DNA from: Prorocentrum cordatum
Lineage: Eukaryota; Sar; Dinophyceae; Prorocentrales; Prorocentraceae
Direction: 5' to 3'
Length of the DNA stretch: 64,000 bases
Assembly (NCBI GenBank): GCA_963575745.1
Contig: CAUYUJ010014773.1
Location: 305,758 to 369,757 of the forward strand
Part shown: piece by piece, positions 1 to 9,536 of the stretch
How the letters are laid out: every line of letters starts with the position of its first letter
How positions within the stretch are numbered: position 1 is the stretch's first letter
Notes under the pieces: generated by a model
What the model was told of the DNA's origin: nothing
Databases searched by the model: none
What the model saw: only the letters and a program-made list of their open reading frames with translations
Program-made: the position numbers and the translations under genes

Positions 1-64
1 CCAGGCCAAGAGGGGGCCAGGCCAGGGGGCGACCAGGCCAAGGGGCGACCAGGCCAAGGTGGGG
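1..64. repeat. 16-bp tandem repeat, about four copies
   Basis: Four consecutive 16-base units with consensus CCAGGCCAAGGGGCGA start at 1, 17, 33 and 49. The array may continue to the left of the window. No coding signal is visible. Confidence 0.8.
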
Positions 65-188
65 CCAGCGCGCGAGTCCAGGCCCGCGCCGCTGCTCCAG
101 GCTGGCGCCGCGAGGGGGTGAAAGGCGAGGCCCGGGGCCAATGGGGCAAGCAGCTCTCGCCTACTGTTAAGGGGTCAGGAACTTTGGG

Positions 189-368
189 ACAGCGTGCCGC
201 GGCGGCGGCCCCAGCGACACGCTCTGCCCAGCAAGCAGGTCGCGTGTCGCTCCGCTCTGCGGGGAGGGAGGCCCAGAAAAATTCGAGCGTGGACGCCCGG
301 GGAATGGGACGTGGATCGCGTGTCGCTCCGAAGCGTGGTGGGCCAGAGCCGGCGGAGCGATACAGCGG
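189..368. mobile_element. MITE-like repeat, degenerate copy 1
   Basis: This ~180-bp segment matches 41256-41436 along its length. Shared blocks include GCGGCGGCGGCCCC near the left end, TTGCTCCGCTC/TCGCTCCGCTC in the middle, and GTGGGCCA near the right end. The copy at 41256 has perfect 12-bp terminal inverted repeats. Here they are eroded (left ACAGCGTGCCGC, right GCGATACAGCGG). No ORF of note lies inside. It is most simply a short non-autonomous element present at two loci in the window. Confidence 0.55.
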
Positions 369-1720
369 AGGCCAGTCTACAATAAACCTTCCACAAAAAA
401 ACCCAACCCTGGGACCCCAGGACGTCCATTGGTTTTTCGGGTCGGGAACTTCACGCTTTCCACAACAAAACCATCGAAACCCAAGACACCCAGGGGTCCC
501 TGAAGGCAAGTAGGGTGTTTCTTGGCATGGGTCCCCCACTGTACCAGGACGGCTCGACCTTCAGCGGTGTTCTCCGCTTTCGTTTTGCTTTCGCTTTCCC
601 TTGTTTTGTCTTCGCCCCGCCTTTGCGTCAAAACGAGATCGAAAGGAAAACGGCCCACGGAATCACCAAAACACCTCTCAGGTTGAGCCCTGCTGCCTAC
701 CAAACCATTCCAACCCAACCCGGAGACCCAAATTTGAGGTTGGGGTAGGTACGGGTTCCACATGTTTTTTCCAACGTTCCCCGACGCCCCCCCCCAGCTG
801 GGAATGGAGGGCAAAATGGTGCTTTCGGGGTGGGTTGGGGTGGTTCGGTGGGTGCTGAGGACAGGGGACGAGCCCGAGGAACTCCAAAGCGTCCAAAATG
901 GAGGTTTGGCATCTAGTTCTTGTCCCCTATGCTGGGAAACTCTTCGTCCATGGCGAACGTTTTTTTATATTCGGCGTTTCGACATTGGGCGGAAGGAGGG
1001 GGAGGGGGGGGGGGACTGGCTCCTGACCTCTGCTTAGTGCGACTGTTTGCAGGAGGGCGTCCATCATGGGGGAGGCTCCACCCGCTCGAAACAGGCGCCA
1101 AAAACAGCCAAGATCTACTCCATGGAGGGGGGGAAGGGGGGTGATCGGCAAAACAATGAGTAAGGCAACGGTCACATGTTCGAGGTTCGCTTGTTTGGGG
1201 GTCTCCGGGTCGGTTCCCCGTCTGGCCGACTCAGCGCACCCAGGGTGCGCAAAACGTCGGTCCCCGTTGTGGGGTCAGCCTGTGCTTCCTGGGGCCGGCC
1301 CCCGTGGACCTTCCGCCGTCTTCCGCCGAGGGCGAGATGTCGGCCTGCCGTTCTCGTCGACGAGGCCGTCTTCGGAGCGCCCCGCGGCAATCCCTTCCAG
1401 CGAGGCCGTCCTGTTCGGGGTGCAGCTGGGCCTGCTGGCCGCTTTCTGGTGGACGGCGGCTTTCAATGGTATGTCGCGCGATGGTATTACACGTGTATCT
1501 GTATACGATGACGCGCATGTGCGTAACATCTCTATAGATGTAAATTGTACATAGGCTCGGGGGTCAAAGGTGGCCCACTGCAAAAAGACAGCATTCGAAA
1601 CCATGATGATGTCTTGTTTTTCTCAGACGGCCTCACATCTTTCATCAGACATCCGCACATCGAGCCCGCACATCGTCGCTATGAGGATGGAGGGGAGTGG
1701 GTGGGTCAGGATGATGACAA
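369..1720. other. Unassigned GC-rich stretch, no gene seen
   Basis: Open frames here are short, overlap on both strands and have no recognisable motif. Composition is G/C-rich with G runs near 995-1015 and C runs near 785-797. A pocket of lower GC runs from about 1480 to 1560. I see no RNA gene or clear repeat. Confidence 0.5.
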
Positions 1721-1880
1721 TGAGGAGGGGGAGGAGGAGGAAGAGATACTCCTCAACATCAACATCATATTTCTCCTTATCCCCATCATCTTCCTTCTCT
1801 TCCTCCTCCTCTTCCTCCTCCTCCTCCCCCTCCTTCTCATCCTCCTCCTCCTCCTCCTCCTCTTCCTCCTCCTCCTCCCA
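1721..1880. repeat. GGA to TCC strand-switch microsatellite
   Basis: A purine run of GAG/GGA triplets (about 1721-1747) gives way to a pyrimidine run of TCC/CTT triplets (about 1775-1878). Leu-, Arg- or Ser-rich frames across it come from the repeat. The two blocks are partly complementary and could fold back. Confidence 0.8.
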
Positions 1881-2069
1881 GCACTTGTCCGCAAGTCACG
1901 TTCCCTTCCTCCTTCCGTAGGGGCGATGGGAGGAGGCAGAGAAGGTGCAGGGCCTTGGGGCTTTCTTTGGTTATCTGGGGGCCTTCTTGGAGGGCTTTGG
2001 GGCGGTCTTGGGGCGACTTGGAAGGCCCCTCGGGCCGCAGTAGGCAGACAGGAGGCCGAAATTGCCTTG

Positions 2070-3345
2070 GCGAAGGACCCAACCGTATGCAATTGTGACT
2101 GCCGCAATTGTGAATGTCCTCTTCGGTGGCGATCCCTATGGGGCCACGAACCGTGCGAGGGGTGTGCCGACATGTGTGGCGGGGTACACAACACGAGCGG
2201 AAACGATAGGCCTGAGCTCGGGGGACTGAGCGTGGGTGAGACTGAGCGCGAGCGCGTCTGATTGTGATTGAGCCTGCGTGCGAGCAAGTCTATGCGCATG
2301 AATGTGAGCATGGATACGCTTAGTGTAGCTGTATATGACTGTGAATACTGGGCGTGGCGGGGGCCTAACGGACCACGAAGCGTGTGAGGGGCGTACTGGG
2401 TGTGGCGGACGCATGCGGGCACCCCCACTGGGGCCGCAGGTGGAACCCGCTAACGGGCCACGAAACGGTGTACTGGGTGTGGCGGACGCATGTGGCCACC
2501 CCCATTGGGGCCTTGGGTGGAGATCCCTATGGGGCCACGAAACGGTGTACTGGGTGCGGCGGACGCATGTGGCCACCCCTACTGGGCTTTCGGTGGAACT
2601 CCCCATGGGGCCACGAAACGCTGTACTGGGTGTGGCGGACGCGTGTGGCCCCCCCCGCTGGGGCCTCAGGTGGAACTCCCTAGGAAGCCACGACACGTGC
2701 GAAGGGTGTGCCGACGTGGGTGTGGCGGACGCACGTGGCCACTGGGGCCTTGGGAGGAGCTCCTTATGGGGCCACGAAACGCTGTACTGGGTGTGGCGGA
2801 CGCATGTGGCCACCCCCACTGGGACTTTCAGTGGAGCTCCCTTTGGGGCCACGAAGTGCTGTACTGGGTGTGGCGGACGCATGTGGCCACCCCAGCTGGG
2901 GTCTTGGGTGGAACTCCCTATGGGGCCACGAAGCGTTGTAGTGGGTGTGGCGGACGCATGTGGCCACCCGCTGTACTGGGTGTGGCGGACGCATGTGGCC
3001 ACCCCCACTGGGGCCTTGGGTGGAGCTCCTTATGGGGCCACGAAACGCTGTACTGGGTGTGGAGGACGCAGGTGGCCACCCCCACTGGGGCCTCAGGTGG
3101 AGCTCCCCATGGGGACACGAAGCGCTGTACTCGGTGTGGCGGACGCATGAGGCCACCCCCACAGGGGCCTTAGGTGGAGCTTCGTATGGGGCCACGAAAC
3201 GCTGTACTTGGTCGGTGAAGCGCAGGGAGGAGGGAGGAGGGGGGAGGGGGAGGAGGGAGGAGGGAGGAGGAAGGAGACGCGGGGCGATGTCTCTTCAAAA
3301 CGAAGACCCAACACCACAGGATGGTTGGGAAAAACGAGAACACTT
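2070..3345 (+). repeat. Composite minisatellite element, copy A (~78-bp units)
   Basis: The left border (GGCGAAGGACCCAACCGTATG, then CCGCAATTGTGAATG and TCTTCGGTGG) precedes a tandem core. Core units of roughly 75-84 bp contain GGGCCACGAAACGCTGTACT, GGGTGTGGCGGACGCATGTG and CCCCCACTGGGGCCTT. The right border is a GGAGGAGGG tract (about 3227-3275) followed by TCTTCAAAACGAAGACCCAA and CACCACAGGATGGTTGGG. The same left border, core and right border recur at 39755-40925 and 42812-44060, so this is a defined repeated element and not just a local array. An odd ~200-bp segment (about 2165-2375) separates the first unit from the main array. All three forward frames stay open across the array because units lack frequent stops; I do not regard them as genes. 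Confidence 0.8.
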
Positions 3346-3781
3346 CAAACCGCCAAGAACCGAAAGGAAACCTACAAGTTCGGCCTCTTGGGCCTCCCTT
3401 GGGGGAGCTCTTTGGGCCCCCCTGGGCTATTTTGGAGCGTTCGCGAACAGTCTTGGGGCTCTCGCAAGCCTCTGTGAAGCCGTCTTGGGCTAAATTTGGG
3501 GCCTCTTGTGAAACCCTTAGGACACCCGGTGGATCCGGTAAGCTCGACGGGACCCCCGGTGCACCAGTCGCCAGTCGAAGCTCTGGCCCGGGGACCCCTG
3601 GCCCCAATCACCCGTTGTATGTCTACAGTACACATATGGGTATTCTTGTCATGTTTTTGCTTTCTCACCGGTATGTTTGGGACGCCGTCGGTTCCACGGA
3701 GTAACTTGAGCCTCGCGCGCACTTGCTTGTAGTGCGCGCTGTCCTGAAATATCCGTTGGCTCCTTGTTGTCGATGTCGTTA
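3346..3781. other. Non-coding; short 12-bp CCAAGANGGCCC-type repeats
   Basis: About 3385-3490 holds degenerate GGGCCTC/TTGGGG repeats related to larger tracts at 6570-6850, 24360-24610 and 27130-27480. The rest has no recognisable coding motif. It leads into the 3' end of the minus-strand LINE remnant. Confidence 0.4.
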
Positions 3782-5727
3782 CTAGCGCAGGAAATGTAAG
3801 TTCTTGGGTAATGAACTGCGCCATCTGGCATATGTCGGGTGTCTGTGTGTCTCTGCTGTTCGTCGAGCTTGTCGTGGAAGCACTGCAGATCCTCGTTGAT
3901 AGTCTCGATTCACCTTCCCTTCGTGTCCGCGCTGGCGCCCGATAGCTTTAGAAGGGCGGTGAGAGCACGCTGTAGGAGTCATGGGAGGTATCGCGATCGG
4001 AATACTGCGAATGTCATGTCGAGCATGGCCCCCTTGGTCATGCCGAAGATCTCCTCGTTCGCGATATCCTGGTTGGCGTGGCTCTTGGTCGTGTAACCGG
4101 CAAAGAGGCGGCATCCCTTCATGCATTCTGCGGTGAGGGCATCCTTTTCTTTATCGCCGAGATCGCTCCACGCGTGGGCGTTGAAAAGCATGGTGGAATT
4201 GGCGAGGGCCTCGGTGTACAGCGCCTTCTTGTTGATCGGCAGTTTCTATCTGAGGTATACCTCTCTCCTTAGTGGTCGTCTTGATGCGACCACCTTGGCA
4301 GCCCGTTTTCTTAGCTCTGGTCCTCTAGAGCTGGTGGAGGTGATCACTCTGCCCAGTGTTTGCTGCTAGTTGACGATCTCGACGGGGTCGGAGAGTAGGT
4401 CGTTGCTCGTGCCAGGTATGCCCCTCTTTGCCATGTCCTCTTTGGCTTTGGTGGATCCTCATCCAAGCTTGCCATGATATCTGACATCTTGGTGTTTAGC
4501 TTCATGCCAGCAATCATCGTTCGTGTCGCGATGGTGTGGAATAGTTTTTTTGGCATTGCCGTGTGCGTGATCGGGGTCGGTGACTGCGTGCGCCGTGAGG
4601 TCGTCCACGAATGAGGCGTCTGTGAGGAGCCTCCCTCCGTCCTGCTCGTCGGTGGTTGTTCTGTTAGGCCAATACAGGTTGTCTCTCTGGGTTCTGGTAT
4701 TTCGTAGGTGAGGCCGTCCTAGATCATGTCCTGTGCGTTCGCCTTGGTGACCTAGGCGAAAGTGTACGCAATTTAAGGTTAGGTCTGACGCCGGACTCCA
4801 GCCTTGTTCCAGTCTTGAATTGTGCTATAATCAGTGATCCTCTGGTGATAGCCCACATGTCGGCACGGGCGTCTCTCATGAATCCACAGAGGTGCTCGTC
4901 GTCATCAATGTAATCGAATATTGGGGCTCACCGAATGGCTTTCTCCAGCGTTGGTAGTAGAACAGGCGGGATGCCGATTGTCCATGACGTCGATGAGCTC
5001 GTCCGTGTCGGTGTTGGCTGTACATGCCATCTGTAGACCACTCTGTAGAAGGCGTCCTTGAGGCTGAGGAACAGCATCACCGCTGTGCGTCCATCCTTCT
5101 TCATTTGGCTGAGGCAGGTGATCGCGGTGTGGGTCACGAAGTCAATGTTGTGGTGTAGCCTTGGGCGCTCCTCATCAGGTCAGCGGTTATTACCTTAAGC
5201 CTTCCTCGCAAGAGTCTGTGGTGCTGCTTCGCGATGGCGCTGCTGAGATACATCATCCTTCGTGATGCTATATCCGGCTTGGTGCTGCCAGGTTTGGCGA
5301 AGGATGCCTGCCAGCCCCCTTGTGGGGTAATCGCTCCACTGTGGCGACTCGTGCCTTCGTAATGGGCGGGTAGAACAGCCTTGTCATTTCTTCGGGTTCT
5401 GCCGCTGCTAGGTCATCCAGGATGCCATCGGGTCCCCCATGTCTGCCTAATTGTGCCACTGTCATGATTGATGTCCATTCGTCCCTGGTCGCGATGTTGT
5501 CGATGGAGAATCCAGCATGGTCCTGATGATGCTCGCGTCCTTCGCGTGTTCGTTTCGTTTGTCGCGTAGTTCCTGTGGGTTTGTGACGAAGGTGTGTTCT
5601 GCCATGGCGAAGAGATCAAGCTCGGCCTCCGCCTGATGGTCTGTGTTCTCGATGGGGTTGCCCTTCAATTCGATTACGTACTGACGTTCGGGTAGTATTA
5701 TGGGCGCTCTTCCCCAAAAGGTTAGCA
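3782..5727 (-). pseudogene. LINE reverse-transcriptase remnant, 3' part
   Basis: This is the reverse-transcriptase part of a non-LTR retroelement, read right to left. Visible blocks in order: GGPDGILDDLAAAEP (RT entry, ~5420), FAKPGSTKPDIASRRMMYLS (~5310-5250), a motif A-like AVMLFLSLKDAFYRVV (~5085-5040), and catalytic motif C as DASFVDDLTAHA (~4620-4585). After that come KKLFHTIATRTMIAGMKLNT (~4545) and a thumb/C-terminal piece with FNAHAWSDLGDKEKDALTAE (~4185). The motif A aspartate appears replaced (FLSL where FxDL is usual). Frames change repeatedly and stops interrupt it. Its 5' continuation lies at 7201-7765 beyond a nested insertion. Identity as a LINE RT is strong; the exact clade is not determined. 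Confidence 0.85.
5719..5727 (+). other. Target-site duplication, left copy (AGGTTAGCA)
   Basis: The same nine bases occur at 7201-7209, on the other side of the 1,473-bp insertion. Both copies lie in the same codon phase of the interrupted LINE frame. Confidence 0.8.
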
Positions 5728-6330
5728 TCACACCCCGCAATACAACGCTGGACCCTGGTCGCAGCAGGCTTGAATGATAACAATAAATCGCGAAACACTC
5801 AACCTCCCCTCAGCCGTGACGAATGAAAATGCCTGACTAACACTAACTCACCCCCCTGGAACGATGCATAACGATTACGATTCCAACGGCGCCACACGAG
5901 GGGGTTTCTCGAACAATAACAACCCAACTTCAAACACAACACCCCACTTCGGCGATGAATAAAGCTTTTGACCCATTGCAGAAATCTTATGAGCAAATCA
6001 CTCTGGCTTGGCAAGACACAATTCGTTGGACAGGGGCCCAAACCACCCCCAGAGGCCATAATATTCCCGAAAGGCCCTCACATGCCCCAAGAGGGCCCCA
6101 AAGGGCCCCCGACATGGCCCCATAAGGCCCCAAGAAGTCTAGCATCAGGCCCCCATCAGCACGCATACAGGCCCCGAAAGCCCCCAAGAGCGTCTTGGAA
6201 ACCATTGAAGCCATATGGCGCCTTCTTGGGGGAATATCGCGGCCCCTTGGGGCCATCATGGGGCCTCCAAGGGCGCACTTTGACGATTTTGGTATCCTTT
6301 TCTGGCCGTCTTGGGCCCCCCCGGCCCCCG

Positions 6331-6394
6331 CTTCCACTATTCATGGGGCCTGCCGAAACTGTAGGTTTTTCGAGTGTCCCCTGAATAGTGGAAG
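6331..6394. repeat. Hairpin / inverted repeat
   Basis: The left arm CTTCCACTATTCATGGGG and the right arm CCCCTGAATAGTGGAAG are complementary over ~17 bp with one unpaired base. The ~30-nt loop is GGCCTGCC... and includes TAGGTTTTTCG. It lies inside the nested insertion. Confidence 0.75.
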
Positions 6395-6569
6395 CCCCAA
6401 CAAAAACAAATTTTCTGGACGTCCCTCTGGGCGGGCCGGGGGTGGCTTTTTCGTGCGCAGGCCAATAAAAACAAGCCGCGGCGACGCGCCAAAAAATGTT
6501 CAAAACAGGGGGCGAAAGCGGCGGGCCCCTCGAAATCTTAGAAAATTGTAATTTCCGTAACTTTTTCTG

Positions 6570-6850
6570 GAATATTTTTTGGGGCCTCCTGGGGGCCTCT
6601 TGGGCGCTCTTGGGGGCCTCTTGGGAGCTTCTTGACCCGCTCTTGGGAGCCTCTTGGGGGCCTCTTCGGGGCCCTTGAGGGCCTCTTGGGGGCCTCTTGG
6701 GGGCTACCACAAGCTCCCAGAGGGGTCAAAAAAAAACAAAAAATCTTGGGGCTCTCTTGGGGGCCTCTTGGGGCGCATTTGGGGGCGTCTTGGGGCGCTC
6801 TTGGGGGCCTCTTGGGGGCCTTTGGGGGCCTCTGGGGGCCGCTTGGAACC
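6570..6850. repeat. 12-bp GGGGGCCTCTTG minisatellite
   Basis: Around 20 degenerate copies of a 12-base unit lie here. The opposite orientation of the same motif occurs at 6060-6200, giving a large inverted arrangement. The motif family also occurs at 24360-24610 and 27130-27480. Confidence 0.8.
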
Positions 6851-6855
6851 GTACG

Positions 6856-7010
<155 letters not shown>

Positions 7011-7200
7011 AAGCCGACAACTGACAAATCGCGCGCAGGCAGACCCCCCACTTGGGAGAAATGACGAGGGGTCCGATCGAAATTGACCCCCCTGGAACGA
7101 TGAATAACGGCGGAAACGCTCCACCACTACCACCCCCCCGTTGACGACTGAACCGGCTCGAATGCACTTACCGGGTCAACCCTTCATAACCAGGGGTGAT

Positions 7201-7765
7201 AGGTTAGCAATATCCTCATTGTCTTCCATTCCTTGATGGGGTCGTTTTCCGCGATGCCGTCGACGATGTGCTGCGCGTTGTTGTCGAGGAAGCCGGAGCG
7301 ATCGGCGTCTCTGGCGTCTGTGAGCTGCGGCGGTGAGTCTCGAAGAAAAGCTATAACTGCCAGTGCCATCTCGTAGTGGTCGATCTCGTAGTGCACCAGC
7401 TTGGTCGCGTTAGCGATGCGGTTGACGAGGGCATCGGTCCGTCGAAGTGCTCCCTTTGCAGTGATCGTAGGCACGCTGGTCCCATGCAGCTGATGAACTG
7501 GCTTGGTGGCTGGGATTTTGGCCGAGGGGGTGTCGCCCTCGTACCTACGTGTGCGCATGGGCTTTTGGATGCCCTTCTCACTCGCAGTAGTGGGTTTGGT
7601 GCATCCTCCTCTTTCCCCTCCTCCCCCTGCAAGGTGGTCGAGCTGGGTTCCAATATCTCCGACCTGAGTGGCGGGTGGCATGGGGCGGCGATGGTCCGCC
7701 GCTATCTGAGGCCAAATTGTCTTGCCTAGGGTTGTTAAGGCCTGGTCGCCCAGGCAAGCAACGCC
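7201..7765 (-). pseudogene. LINE remnant, 5' continuation upstream of RT
   Basis: The minus-strand frame reads ALVNRIANATKLVHYEIDHY, then ARDADRSGFLDNNAQHIVDG and PIKEWKTMRILLT, where it meets the nested insertion. It continues on the far side at 5727 as FWGRAPIILPERQ. Position and character fit the linker between endonuclease and RT in non-LTR retroelements. Upstream the frame runs into the polypyrimidine/polypurine block, and no endonuclease domain is recognisable there. Confidence 0.65.
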
Positions 7766-7799
7766 GTCGCGAATCACTCGCCAGTGTGGTCGCGGGGAG

Positions 7800-8191
7800 T
7801 CTCCTCCTCCTCCTCCTCCTTCTCCTCCTCTTCCTCCTCCTCCTCCTCCTCCTCCTCCTCCTCCTCTTCCTCCTCCTCCTCCTCCTCCTCCTCCTCCTCC
7901 TTCTCCCACTCCTCCTCCTCCTCCTCCTCCTCCTCCTCCTCCTCCTCCTCCTCCTCCTCCTCCTCCTCCCGCTTCCCCTCCCCCCCCCTTCTCCTCCTCC
8001 TCCTCCTCCTCTTCCTCCTCCTCCTCCTCCTCCTCCTCCTCCTCCACCTCCTCCCCCTCCTCCTCCTCCTCCTCCTCTCCTCCTCCTCCTCCTCCTCCTC
8101 CTCCCCCTCCTCCTCCTCCTCCTCCTCCTCCTCCTCCTCCTCCTCCTCCTCCTCCTCCTCCTCCTCCTCCTCCTCCCCCTCCTCCTCCCCC
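7800..8191. repeat. TCC polypyrimidine tract (~390 bp)
   Basis: Nearly uninterrupted TCC/CTC triplets on the plus strand, with scattered CTT and only a few purines (for example near 7907 and 8043). All frames through it encode homopolymer-like Leu, Ser or Pro (plus strand) or Glu, Gly or Arg (minus strand). Confidence 0.97.
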
Positions 8192-8402
8192 ACGCCTTGC
8201 CCCCTCCTTCGCCCCCGTCCAATCCCCCGCGGGGGGGCACCGCGGGGCTCGACGAGCCGCTGCTGCCGCCGGCGCCGCCCAGGAAGGGCAAGCTGGCTTG
8301 GCTGGCCGAGCGCCCTGACTGCGAGCGTTCCTCGGGCTGGGCGGCGGCGGATGGCGGCGGAGCGACCCGCAGTAGCGGGAGGGGGCCCGAGAGGGGAGGG
8401 GA
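8192..8402. other. GC-rich spacer between mirror tracts
   Basis: About 210 bp of mixed sequence with a C-run/G-run palindrome (CCCCCGCGGGGGGG near 8222-8236). No gene recognised. Confidence 0.5.
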
Positions 8403-8708
8403 GGAGAAAGGAGGATGAGGAGGTGGAGGAGGAGAAGGAGGAGGAGGAGGAGGAGGAGGAGGAGGAAGAAGAGACGGAGGTCGGGGACCGAGTCGTTCCT
8501 CCAAGGAACGAGTCGTTCCACCAGGGAACGAGTCGTTCCACTGGAGATCGCGGGGGAAGGGGGGGCGGAAGGAGGAGGAGGAGGAGGAGGAGGAGGAGGA
8601 GAAAGGAGGAGGAGGAGGAGGAGGAGGGGGAGGAGCAGGAGGAGGAGGAGGAGGGGGAGGAGGAGAAGGAGATGGAGGTGGAGTATGAGTATGAGTATGC
8701 GGATGAGT

Positions 8709-8745
<37 letters not shown>

Positions 8746-8800
8746 GGAGGAGGAGGAGGAGGAGGAGGAGGAAGAGGAGGAGGAAGAGGAGGGTGAGGAG
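8403..8800. repeat. GGA polypurine tract with GAT/GTAT core
   Basis: GAG/GGA triplets occupy 8403-8470 and 8565-8680. GTATGA repeats (8683-8715), GAT repeats (8710-8745) and further GAG triplets to 8800 follow. Within it GGAACGAGTCGTTCC-like 15-16-bp units recur three times (about 8500-8540), each locally palindromic. It is complementary to 7800-8191. Confidence 0.92.
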
Positions 8801-9408
8801 CCGAGCGTAGCAGAAGAGAGAGGTGCCCACCGGACTAAGCAGGCGAAAGCGGGGAGCATATACGAACAGAGCGCAGTGCCGCCAAGACTGCCGAGCGGAT
8901 ACCACTTGGAGAGATGGGACTAGGCAACAAGCGGAGCGTGTGATAGGCATGAAATACGATGGATGGCGACCTCTTCGACGACGGTGACCGTCGGAGCCAG
9001 AACAACCCATCGCGTGAGAGGACAAAGAGGGGTGAGGTCACGACCGAGGATAGACGAGAGAGCCTAGCACAGCTGCGGGCAAGTGGCAGAATATCACTGG
9101 CGATCGGCATTGATCATACAGCCAGAGATCTGCCGCTGGCACACTTTTTCCAACCAGGCAGACACGCTCAAGGCGCGAACATCATCAGAGACGACCCTGG
9201 GCCACCCACTCTGCACTTGAGCATCCTAGCGTGCAATGCCGGTACGCGACCAAAATGCACGCACTGCGACCTGAGGTCAGGATCCGGTACCACTTGCACA
9301 AAGATCCTGAGAGAGTGCGGAGGACGGGCCAGGCCCAAGAAGGAGGGACACAACTGAGAAGAAGATAGAAGGCACCCCACGGTGCGTTCTCGTTCTCGAT
9401 CTCGGCCT
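8801..9408. other. Unassigned stretch; one 132-codon open frame
   Basis: A plus-strand frame (8959-9357) is open for 132 codons and contains CNAGTRPKCTHC. I recognise no family, and minus-strand frames are equally open. It might be the eroded 5' region of the minus-strand LINE at 3.8-7.8 kb, but I found no endonuclease motif to support that. Confidence 0.3.
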
Positions 9409-9505
9409 CTCTTTCTCTCTCTCTCTATATATAAATATATCGGAGGAGGAGGAGAAGCAGGATGAGGAGAAGGAGAAGGATGAGGAGGAGGAGCGACCGT
9501 ACCGA
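9409..9505. repeat. CT / TA / GGA compound microsatellite
   Basis: CTCTCT (about 9407-9427), TATATATAAATATAT (9427-9441), then GGA-type repeats to about 9500. It lies just beyond the 3' end of the minus-strand LINE at 9537 and could be its simple-repeat tail. Confidence 0.8.
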
Positions 9506-9536
9506 ATGAGTCCGGACCTACGTCGCGACAGCGCGC

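Noticed and set aside
2400-3200. CRISPR-like array
   Set aside because: Units are contiguous degenerate minisatellites without unique spacers, in a eukaryotic context.
7184-9025. A 613-codon minus-strand frame with poly-Gly/Glu/Leu stretches
   Set aside because: Most of it is translation of the TCC and GGA tracts; only the last ~190 codons (7765-7184) resemble protein, and these are reported as a LINE remnant.
8959-9357. 132-codon plus-strand ORF with several Cys residues
   Set aside because: Cys spacing (CNAG...CTHC...C) does not fit a known finger, and neighbouring frames are equally open.
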